Shown here: piece after piece, positions 1-11,700 of the stretch
Numbering within the stretch: position 1 is the stretch's first letter
Layout: each line of letters opens with the position of its first letter
Assembly: GCA_003864495.1 (NCBI GenBank)
Contig: ML133454.1
Span: 1,769,149 to 1,833,148 of the forward strand
Direction: 5' to 3'
DNA from: Nemopilema nomurai
Lineage: Eukaryota > Cnidaria > Scyphozoa > Rhizostomeae > Rhizostomatidae
DNA length: 64,000 bases
Program-made: the position numbers and the translations under genes
The notes under the pieces: generated by a model
Databases searched by the model: none
Told to the model about the DNA's origin: nothing
The model's input: only the letters and a program-made list of their open reading frames with translations

Positions 1-298
1 GGTCGTATATAGCAGAACCGAGTCTGATAGCAAAATTACCAATTTTACTAGAAGGGGAGGAGAGTGTTAAGGCAATCAGATAACCAGCAAAGTCTTGCAA
101 AAACATTTTCACTATTCTTGCCAGTTTTAGCTTAGGCTTCTACACGAGCCTATCTGACGAGTGGGTTTTCCTTTTTGAAAGCAATTGATTGACAATTGCT
201 ATAGATGTCGATGAAACTGCATGCAGGTAAACATTTTCATTTTCATAGACCAATTCATTGTATGCTGATTATTACCCTTATGATTTTGATTTGTTTAG

Positions 299-1464
299 AC
301 TCTAAAGCAAACTGGTGACGAGAAATGCTCTTTAAAGGCTAGGCATATTCACGAAATCGTAAAGCTTCTGGACAGGTTCTTGAAAGAAAATGAAGCTCAG
401 TTCAAGGTACTGCTATAATTTTTTCTAAACGTCTCCCGCCCTTTTACCATACGTGAAAACAATCTTGTTGCTGCTGTGATACACCCATTTTTTGATTTGC
501 TAATCATGATTGCAATCACGAATCATGACAATTTGCATTGCAGGTGCCTATAGACGATCAGTTATGTGCCACTTTGACTGAAGCAATTAGCGGGCCTATA
601 ATCAGCAGATCATCGCAGCTGGCTGCCTATTGCAGGCGAATCAACTTCCTTTTATCAGGGTGAGTAATAACGTTCCTCTATAGTTTTAATAGTTTCTGTT
701 TGAGTTTAAAAGGGGGGTGTTTCTATTGCTGTGATACAGAGCAGATGAGTATCCCCCATATCACGCATAGTCAGTTTTTTTAATAGGCTGCTGAGCCAAA
801 ACCCCTAGCACTATAGAGCTCATTAGTTACTCTCGTTTTCTTGATATTTTATGTTCAAATTCTTGGCGCCAATTTATACGTAAAATTGCTAAAGAAATTC
901 CAATTGTTCTATAAAAGTTAGTAAAGTATTTTCAGTGTGGTAGCTTCATGCATTAAGAAAGAACAGAGTGTTGCCAATATTGTTTTGCATGTTCTTTTGT
1001 AAACGTGACAGAGATGGTCCTTCTACTGCTAGGACATGATTTCCCGTTGGTAGATGTCTTCTTGGATTTTTACTGTGCTGTGTTTTCCATATCACCCAGT
1101 TTGAAAAACTCCGTGAGACTGAGACAAGATGTCTCTTTAAATATTGATACAGCTGCCTATTCAATCCAGACGGCTTTTGTTCAATAGATCTTTATGATAT
1201 TTATTTTTTACGTGCCTGCTTCACTTTGTGTTGCGTGAACATTGATGCTTGCTTCGATAACTGTATTGCCGTCTTTTTATTTCAAACAGTGAGCAACCAA
1301 CAACAGCAAAGTCTAACAAGCGAAAAATGAAGACGACATCAGCTCTTGATAAAGAGTCTAATGATATTGCAACTGTATCTGACAAAGGAGAAATTAAAAA
1401 ATCACCCAAAAAGAATGCAGAGCCAAAGAGAAAGAAGAAAAAGAAAGACAGCACTAAAGCATAA
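299..1464 (+). CDS. 3' end of an unrecognised gene with lysine-rich C-terminus (last three exons)
   Basis: Three exons join in one frame: 299-406, 544-659 and 1290-1464, each with clean AG acceptors and GT donors, ending at TAA 1462-1464. The 132 visible residues start mid-protein (TLKQTGDEKC...) because the 5' part lies left of the window. The first two exons encode a mixed helical segment (HEIVKLLDRFLKENE). The last exon encodes a disordered, strongly basic tail with KRKMK, KKSPKK and KRKKKKKD, which looks like a nuclear or nucleolar localisation signal. The layout (helical repeat protein with basic tail) would fit a nucleolar protein such as MYBBP1A/Pol5, but I see no diagnostic motif and treat that only as a guess. 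An AATAAA at 1618-1623 fits as its poly(A) signal. Coding status is well supported by three phase-consistent junctions; the identity is not. Confidence 0.7.
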
Positions 1465-2744
1465 TATTTTTGCTCTTTTATATAAATACAGCTATAGTAG
1501 TAATCTACTCGGATTATGCGGTTTTAATTTTTCGGAAAACAGTGAAAGACCGAAGCATATTCAGGTTCCCTATTGTTTTCAATGCTGTCGTTAATCAACT
1601 CCCACCAGTTTTTCAGAAATAAAATTCAGTTTGCTGGTAAGTATGCAGGCTTTACACAAGTTGTTGTGTGTCTTGGAAAAGAAATCAGTCATCAGTTCGT
1701 GTAATTCATCAAAATCAAGATGCCTTGCTATAAATTTTTACCCAAATACCAAGATAGTTGCTTTCATCTGCGGTTTATCTCTCCCAACTGGTTTTAGTCG
1801 ATTTTGTATTAAAAGACAGATTGCAATTGATGATCTTTGTTCTGACTGTTTTTCTGGAATTGGTTCAATGCCTCGAGAGATCTATCCACTTATTTCCCAT
1901 CGCATTATTTCCTACTAATCTTTCAATATATAAGTGCGCCATCTTTAGTCACCAATTTCTGCATAACAACGAGGTAACTGCCTTCTTTGTTTATCCATCC
2001 TTGACGGGGCCTTTATTGATGATCAAATCCGATAGACGTATTTAGCCATGTTTTGTCACTTCAAGTTTCTGGCCGTTTTATATGATATGTAATAAAATTT
2101 TTACTCGATTCTTATCTAGTCTAAATGAATGGCATAAAGCCAGAAACCCCCAAACTGCATTGGCCTTGAATTTTCTCTACAAGTGGTTTGCGGTAAATTT
2201 CAACCTACTTGGCTTTGAAAAACTTAAACAGTTGTCTTCATTTTGGGTACAAAGTCCACAAACGAACTTACAATTTTCAGTAAGACGCTTGAACAAAGCG
2301 CAAATGAGATCATTGACAGGATTGATTTTACCAGCTTTCGACAAGTTTCCAAGAAAATTTCATTCATTGTAGCAGTTCTTGCAGTTCCTTGTCACGAGCA
2401 GGTCACATGCCTGGGGGAAGCGGAAATTGTCCGGATAATAGAATATGCGTCCCATAATCGGATCAGTTGTCTCAGCTTATTCATGCGTAAATTCCTTTTG
2501 TTTTCCGATTTAGATTGTTTCGGTTCAATGCTGCTATGTTTGTGCCCAGTGCCCTTGGACGCGCAACAGGAGGGGATGCAATAATAGAGTTCGAGTGCCT
2601 GTTTTGTTGTAAAGTGCGGTGAAAAATCGCTTGGGAGACATAAATCACAATACATTATGTACCTCTAGATCCTTTTGAAAACTGTGTTACAGTCAGCATT
2701 TTAGATATTTAAATTCGGTTATGTACATGACAAAGTACCTGAAA
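1465..2744. other. Intergenic: 3' UTR of upstream gene and promoter/5' UTR region of the PIAS gene
   Basis: This holds the 3' UTR of the first gene and, within roughly the next kilobase, the PIAS promoter. I see no convincing TATA box. Short open frames here (up to 113 codons around 2243-2584) have no recognisable product and no splice context. Confidence 0.5.
1618..1623 (+). terminator. Candidate poly(A) signal AATAAA
   Basis: AATAAA lies about 155 bases after the TAA stop of the upstream gene, a normal distance for a short 3' UTR. No cleavage site can be read from sequence alone. Confidence 0.5.
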
Positions 2745-5700
2745 ATGGAACCAGGGAAAGTACGTGAGCCAGACCCTCAGACAGAAGATTTAAGGGTAAC
2801 GTATATTGTTTACAAATCTTTAGTCATTATTCCTCGTGTGGAATTTGTTTTGAAAAGCATATATTTTTCTTGGCTAACTTTTAACGGTTATGTTGAGATA
2901 ATTCTCAATTGATTCACGGAAAGCAATTATAAAGCATATGGCGTGATTAACGGAACGCTGTTGCGCGCCAATTAAAAATGTGGGCCTAAACGAGTCTTTT
3001 TCGTGGCATGGAAAAGAAAATAAGTGTTTCTTTGGATAATAAAATGCATTCTATATTAAAGGCTTTGAAGACGCTAAAGCCTTTTAAGTGGAGGCTTTCA
3101 AAATTGATTTTGCCGCCTCTATGACCTTGTAGCCAGCTAGTTTTCTTGCGTTAGGCCGACGGTGGTTTATCGCTGCAGATGACGCACGTCTTTAAGTTTG
3201 AAAAACCTGCCTTGAAACACTCAACCCGTGTTGTGTGTTTTTCAGAATGGCTGTTGATAACTGATTCTCATAGACCAATACTTTGAATGCGTGTATGATG
3301 TTTCGATAATTCTCTTCAGAAGAGGAACGAGGAACTAAATTTACCAAGGCCTCGTGTGTTTCCCCGTCAGAAATAAAGCCCCAAAAGTAATTGATTTCCT
3401 AAGATTTATTATATGTTAATTGAATACATTTTTAATTTTCCTATTATAGTAGATTAATTGTAGAATGGGTTATTTAACTTCTCTTACTGCATTTTTCTGT
3501 AGCCTTAAACTCTATTGAACAGAGTCTGAATTCTCTTCACATCAAGATAAGGAATCCTTCTGGCTCAGTTTTATCGGAAAAAATGACTCTTGATGAAAAA
3601 AAATTTAAAGACAAAACTTAAACTAGCCACTGTTTTTAATACAATTTTTAGGTAGCCTAACATTTAAATTTTACAACAATTTGTTTGTAAGGCAGACTAA
3701 AACAAGTATTGCTCAGCCCTGTTAAAATTCATACATATATTAAAGACATTGGCTTGTGGTTGGATAGAAATGAACTCTTAAGCTGAAATTTAGAGGGACA
3801 TTTATCTAAGAATCAAGGGTTCGCATTGTAAATCAGACATTGATATAGGGTGAGGTGATATTGTTGGCTAACTAATGCCTGAGCTATGTCTTAGTATTAA
3901 TTTGCTAAGTATTTGGGCACAAATACATGCATTTAGGGTTGAAAATTGTACTTTTTGTGGTAGAGCAATCTATTTTGTTGTTTTTTCCTATTCTTGGCCA
4001 ACTCATTACCTTTGTAAATTTGTGGAAGCAAGTTCTACCTGATAACTTATGTCTATCCTTGTTATCTTTATCAAAAACTTATATAGTTTTCTAATATGTC
4101 TTTTTCCAAAGGTTAAGCTCAATAGAATTTGAGATTTTAGAGTTGTAACTTCATCTTTAGTTTAGATTTTTAAATTAATTGCATGCTTTGTTTACCCATC
4201 TTTTTTGTTGTATTCAATTTTCTTGTTACCTTTCACTTTAGAAAGACTTTCTTTAGATAATATAGCCCAGATAAGGGATCTAATAGAAGTATTGTGTTGC
4301 ATTTTAGAATATGCTTATGAGGTTTCGTATCTCTGAGTTGCAAGAGGTACTTTGTGCTGCTGGAAGGCCTAGATCGGGAAGAAAGCATGAGCTCTTAGGA
4401 AGAGCCTTGAGTTTACTTCGACAGTCAGAAGGAACAAGCTTAAGAGAACGTGTCAAAAACAGAATTGTTGAACTCCATAGATTACGGTTCCCTATTCGGC
4501 AATTCCAGGCAGTTGATGTACCTCAAAACAATGGACCTACATTGATTCAGTCTCGAACTGCAAGTTCAGATTTACTTGACTCTTCAAATGGCTTACAGAA
4601 GCGCACTTCTCATGATAAACAACCATCATTGGCTTCTTTGTTACAACATGAAGACTCTTCTAGTATTTTTGAAAAATATACTGCACATAAAACACACATT
4701 CCTACCACCTTGGAAACGCTAATTAGACCACAAAAAGGACAACCAAACTGTGTTTCGTCATCAGAGCAAGGGTTACAATTAAATGGGAGCTCATGTCACG
4801 ATGGCATGCCAGTTCATCCAGATGTGAGATTTATCAGTCTTCCATTTGCAGAGCTTCAGGATGTTTTGATTAAAGCCACAAGTCTTGGTAAGCTGTTATT
4901 CTTCAAAGTGTTGACCTGATTGGATTGCAAGTACAGAGTTATCAAATGTGTTCTCATGCAAGTATGCATAAATATAGATACGTAAATATAAAAAATCTTA
5001 TCATTCCCATGGATGCTTAGATGTATTCTACATTTTAATTGATAAGAAATTCAACCAGAGCATTTTAAAAGTTGTGAAATTCTCATTATAAACTGAATTC
5101 ATAAGGTGAATTCATAGGGGAGGAGGTAGATCATCATTGCTTCTTGCTTTTGAATTATGAAACCATGATTGTTATATTTGAGGTTTGCATTCCTGTATAA
5201 CTGTTTTTATTTCAAATTAGTTTTGTTTTCAATAAATATTCAACTCTCTTTTTCTTTTTTTAATGTGGCATCAAAGCACATTTAACTTGATGTACTGAAA
5301 ATGAACTGTGTGATATATAGCCATTGTCAGTGTGTTTGGTTTCTAAAAACAGAGATGCAGGGCAGGGACCTAATCCTACACCATAAATGGGAGGTCTCCA
5401 AAAATATTACTTTGTTCAATTGCTCATGAGTACATATTATACAGTGAATTTTGGGTTGACAGTTATTATTTCAATTTAAATAAATAAATAATTCATGCCA
5501 TGTAGAGCAATAACATGCACTCAATGTTAAGTGTGCTCTACTGCTCAAAGGAAGGCCTGAAATAAGCAAAGTTCCCTAAAAGAATTTATTTAGGAGCATC
5601 AGAACCCCACTAGAGGTATTTTATCATTGTTGAGAAGACCTTTCCTTCAGTTTCAGAAATGACATTTTGCTTCAAAATAATATGATGTAATGTGTGCTGA

Positions 5701-8700
5701 TATATAGGATGTAGTGCTGTGATAATTTAAACAAAAACCATTTATTTTTGTTTTGTTTCTGTTTTAAAGCTCCATTTGACACTTTCAGAACTTTCTAACA
5801 AGTTGTACAAGTTAAGGCGAAAAATTCACTTTAAGATAAATTGTGAACATTAGATGTTCAAGCAAAAACTGCATCACTAGAGTGTTTGTTTTTAGAACCT
5901 TTTAATTTGAACCAAAGAGTAAGTCATGTAGCTTTAATGACTTCGTTTTGAGTTGTTCAACTTGGCCTTATATTAAAGAAATGTTTTAGGCTACCTACTA
6001 TGGAATGTTTCCATGTTTTTGAATTGATAAAGGTTTCCTCCTTTTCAAGGCTTGTCTTGTGTTATGTCAATAGATATCTAAAGATAGCTCAGTTGATTGA
6101 CGTTTTTTATGTCTTTTTTGTTGTTGTCATTTACCATACAAATGGCTCTTTCAACAGGTCAGAAAAGGATGTCTGGGTATCAAGACATCACACTGGTTTT
6201 CCATCTGTCACCTCTGCAGGTCCAAACTATCACACATTCAAGGTTTGTCTCCTTTTCCATATATTAGATTGTCTTCACTAAATCATCCTGAATGTTGCAT
6301 AAACCCAAAGGGATGAACAGCAAGAGCATGGTGTCTGTGTTATGTCTCATCAGTGGATAGTCTGGCAGGTGTTCTGAGAAAGTTTGGTTACTACTTCTGA
6401 TGTCAGCCGCATTTACAAATGCTGGGTCATCAAGTCATATGCAAAAAATTACTGCCATTTGAACCTTCTTTTTTGTCAAGTTGACAATTGAGATTTGGAC
6501 AGGCAAAGAATGCTTTACTTGTTTACTTTTTCGCGGTTAACAATGATTCAGCTTCAATTTTTAACATCTTTGTCCACAACAAAACTATTCAATACAATTT
6601 CAATTTTGAATGTGTTTTTTATCTCCTTTTAGGACATATTCCTTACAACCCAGAGTAGAGTACAATGTCCAAGTCTTACTGAGGTAAAATTTAAAACTTA
6701 ATTTGAATTAAATTATATACAGTCTCTTGTAAAGACAAAAGTAACAAATGCACAGGATTAGCAAACACCTGGGCAAATGCAAGTTGCTACAAAACGTTTT
6801 CTTAAAAAGTTTGACTTTAGTATTCAATCAGTGTTGAATTCAGCCCCTAACTTATAGAGATGTGCAGAAGAACCTTTTTGTCATATCAACGATTCCAAAA
6901 CTATGGAAGAGGTCTCTGTTTGATAACTGACTTGTTCCTTAAAGCTGACTGACTTGAAATGTAAAGTCACTTACTCAAGTCTTAATTAGGTGCCATTTAT
7001 GCGAAGGTTCAATGTTTTTATCCTTGCCCTCTCTGTCAAATGTGTTAATGCTTTTATTGTATGTTTCTACCTTAATTGCTAATTACCTGCGCAGGTTCTG
7101 CTTGGCAGAAACCAGTTGTGTCCAAGAAGATGCATATCCTTCAAGATGCTCGATAAAAGTTAATGGGAAAATATGTCCGATTCCAGTATGTATTTTGATA
7201 TTTATTTTTATATCCTAGGTTTTATGATCGAATTTCTTTATAAGTTGCTTTCCTGATTAATGCAATGGTGCTAGTAGCTTTATTATTTATTGACCGTTAA
7301 AGGAACGCGCAAAATGGAGAAGAGTGACAAACTCATGAGCTTATCAAAATGGTCGTCTTCAGAGCACAGGCTTTTGAAGTTTGAATTAGTAAATTCTGAT
7401 TGCCAAAGAATCTCCACTGCTGATAAGCTTATTATAGCTTTGGATTGCTTTGTGTCATTTCTTGCATGATGGTGCAGGTTTTTTTAATATTGTCGCAGAC
7501 GAATATTGTATTCTTGAGGAATTTTATAGTATTTTAAAGAACTTTTCTAGTTCATGTCTGTCGTAAAGTTTTGTCATATGTGTCATTTGAGCTTTGATGC
7601 ATTATTCTAAACTGTTTGCCTATATCTAAAGGGACAGCCGCCCCCGAATTCGCAGAACATGGAGCCGAAAAAACCTCATCGACCCGTTAACATCACTTCT
7701 TACTGTCGACTATCACCGATGATGGCAAATCAAGTCCAGTTATCATGGATGCCTTCGGATCTGGGGAAGGTAAATCAGCTAAACAATGATTTATCAACTA
7801 AACCGTGACCAGCAATCATAACAATTTTACTCAACTCAGCAGTCATTAATCATCTCGGATGTGATAAATCATTTCGCAGATGTTCCAGTCAAAACTGATT
7901 ATGATTCACATGGCTGTAAGCGCAGCAGGCTATGTTGGCTTATTGTCACTTTGTTGCTTTTGCCATACTTTTACGTCACTTACATGCAAATGTCTGTGGA
8001 TGCCTGTATATTCTGTGGATGCCTGTATCTGTAGACTCTCTAATTAACAATTCCCAGCGTCTGCATTACTACATTACTCCTTTCTGCACTTCCTTCTTCA
8101 GAGACACGCGGCCAGTGTACAGCTAGTCAAATGCGTCACCGCGAGTACGTTGGTACAGCGGTTAAAAGCGAAGCCACTTCGCAATGCTGATCACGCCAGA
8201 GCACTGAGTGAGTCCCTAGATCCTTCCATTGTGTACCCTAGTGGCTCAATGACACGTCATTACAGACTGATGCACTTTCTGAAGCGTCCATGCTAGACCA
8301 AGATTGCTCATCCGAATTGCATGAGCCTTTTGGGAAAGTAGTTTTGTTCTTCAAGAAGCGCGTTTGTACTACAAGAGAATGTGTACAGTTTAATACCCGC
8401 CCAGAGCGCTTATTCGATTTTACGTTAAAGGTTTAAGCAGTTCATTCATCCTTCTTGGGTCGGTACTGAAATGTTTGGCATGGAACAGTCAATTCTAACC
8501 AGCGTTTGCAGTGTAACACACTCTCGGTCTTGGTCCTTGGCTTTCACCGATTTTTGATACCAGCTTTACCTCTCCACTGAGACAATGCTTTTTCCCGATG
8601 ACAGTGTCTTCCTTGTACCAGGGGTTGGGGTAGTGGAAAAGGCTGCACCCCGAGATTGGAATAAAGATTGTTTTATCGAAAGAAAATAAATTTAGTCCAT

Positions 8701-11700
8701 AGTAGCCTCTCCCATTACTTGATACTTTTACGGAAGACCAGTTAGATGTGTGAGATGTTCAGGTAGATGTTTTCAACTCATCTTATCAGCGAGTAAATGC
8801 ATTGTATTTCAAGCAACTTTTTATTTTTTTTGCAGTTAAAGAGCAATTGGCCCACGACCCAGACAACGAAGTCGCAACCACGAGTCTAAAGGTTTCACTG
8901 TGTTGCCCGGTAAGTTTGCATCCTTCACTGTGTTGCCCGATTTATAGTTCACAAATTTCCTCTCAAAACCTTAATGTAAGGTCTTTACCCTGCCCTTGTA
9001 TTTACGCTGTTTCAAGTGAAATGAAATCTTTGACTTGAATGAAATGAAATCAAGTGAAAAAGTTTTTTTATATAATCTGCTTACGTGTTTGCTTGATTCT
9101 GTATGTTCCTTATCTTTTAGTTTCTTATCTTATCTTTGTTTACAAGCGTAACGTAATATTTTCTGCACATTTAATTTCTATAGGGCAAAGGGAATGGGCT
9201 AATAAAAAAATCGATAATTACATTTCCAATTTAAAGGGACTCTTCGTTGCCACTAAAGCCGTTTGATTTGCTAGATGTTTTTTCGATGATTGCCAGTTGG
9301 CCGCCCCGTTTTTTCTAATCACTCCCGTTTTCATGTTTCACATTTCATTTAGATTGGAAAAACGCGTATGACGATGCCTTGTCGGGCAACAACTTGCAAC
9401 CACGTCCAATGCTTCGATGGATCTCTTTACATTCAAATGAATGAAAGGTGCTCATGAATGTTCCTGTATTCGTTTTCGTTTGTGTTTCATGATCAAATTG
9501 AGAAAATCCTGCAATGCAAGAGTCGTGTAGACAATGTAGAAAGTCTCTTGCCAAAAATAAATGCTTTCTTACTACGAAGGAGAACGGCTAAAGCATGAAT
9601 TCCAATTTATTAATGAGCACATACCCCAATGCTATTTTCAATCGTTTCTTGAAATTGAAGATTTGAGCTTTGACAATTGAAGCACAATTAGTATGATCTT
9701 TGGCTTCGTTACTGGTTATGTGGTGTACTGACAGAAACTCTGCAGTTCTTTTAATTCGGGGTTTGGTTTCAGCCAGAGATTTGCCCTGAAGTAATGATGG
9801 AGTGTCTCTTTTACAGGAAACCCAACTGGACATGCCCGGTCTGTGACAAGAAAGCGTATTATGACCAACTCATAGTTGATGGGTAAGACGACAGCTATAG
9901 TTGAATGAGAAAAGCGGAGCTAATATTGAAATGAAATACGTAGAGCACGGAGATCAGACTAGAGGGGTCAGAGGTTGGCATTAGAAGAAAGCCCAGCGGA
10001 TCTGCGATGTGGCCCTGTAGATTTAGCTGTCTGGTTTATCGTCGGATTATTACATGAACCCGGCCAAAGGGCTACTTTGCTGTTTCCTTGCCAACATCTT
10101 ATTGTTGGGAAATATTCAAAACTACTTTCGTTTCCAAATAGAAAGCTATCTTTCTGGCGTGAACTTAGAGCATGATTATACTAGACTTATTTATGACGTC
10201 AGACAGACCATCGAAGCGTGACGTCTCGAGAGTTTTCAATTATTTTGACCCATGCACCCATTTTTCACATTGTCACAAGCGCTCGATGCTCGAAAATGCA
10301 GTCAGCAGTGACATATGACATCACATCCCCTTTCAACGTTATCATCATTTGTCACTATTTATACATCCTATCTCTTTCATTCACGACGTGTTTGGCCCAT
10401 TTGTCAATTTCATTATTCGCTCCTCCTGGGAGCAGCTACCTATTGAGCCGCAGTGACAAGTTTAGCAGTACATCTTGCATTTATGACCCGTTCTGATCTT
10501 CTAATAGACTGTTTACTGAAATACTGCGAAGTGCCCCGGACAGCAATGACATAGTCTTCCTGCAAGACGGCTCGTGGAAGGTGCAATCTGACAATGGTAT
10601 GTTGCCCTTTGCCTGTTTTAAGTTACCTTTGATAGTATCCTAGTAGCTTTCTAATTGTCATCAACGTCAAGGCTTCTGCGTAACCTTCACTAATCTCGTG
10701 TGGTTTTGCTCTCCAATTCCATGTCGGTGCCATAGGTGTAGGGCATTGTCCGATATGTTGAAAATTGAAAGATTTTTCAGTCGATTTACAAGTGTATAGC
10801 GAGTGAAGCGAATGACGTCATCGAATTTATTGACATTGATCACGTTGACAATGGTTTTGTAGATCTTGAAAGCAAAGGGACAGTAACGACCATTATCGGG
10901 ACCCCATCATCATCAACAAGAAGCGAAGGTTTGACGAACTATTCTAATGAAAGCCTTTTGTACAAAAGCTGCTAGCTTCTCTCCTTCCTTACTGGAATTC
11001 TAATTACTCAATATGTTTGGATTCTTTTCAGTTGTCTGAAATTATCAGATGTTTTTTTATGGATCATGGCGAAGTATAGAATGATGTGTATCGAAATACA
11101 TATTTACAGTGGAATAAATTTTATTATCCGGCTCTAACAGAATGTGGCCATTTCGTTGTATATCGGAATTAATTACGTCAATTTCAGAAGCTAAGTATTT
11201 TGCAGCTGTTTGAAAAGGTCGCACTGTAGAAGGATAGATGCTCTTAAGGATAATAACAGCAGGTGCGGGAAGGCTAAAGGTGTTAATTATCTGAAGGCGA
11301 CAAATGTTAATTTTCAATGTGCCAAAGCTGCTGAGGTTTAATTAGAATTTAATTGCCCTCCAGATTCAACGATATCAACAAAACAGAAGGAGAAAGACTT
11401 CTGCATGATCGATTTAACGGAGGATTCAAGTGATGAGGAGGAGCCACCGCCTCCGCCAATCAAAACGAAGCCTTTAAGGTACGTGCTTTTCCCTGCGTTC
11501 ACGCTTTGCTTTTAATACGCCTATATGCACGTACCAGATTCAGTGTAAGCTCAGTAGTTTATGACCATGCCTGTCCTCTTTAGAACAAACAGCGTCAACT
11601 TCCTTGAGTACTGGATTTTGCTGTTTTTATTATTTCTGCTATTTGTTCATGTCTAAAGACTAAAGGAAAAATGTGTTTAGGAATTAGGTGACATGTTGCC

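Noticed and set aside
200..227. Possible short exon before 299
   Set aside because: It has AG and GT borders, but its phase would put a stop in the exon at 299-406.
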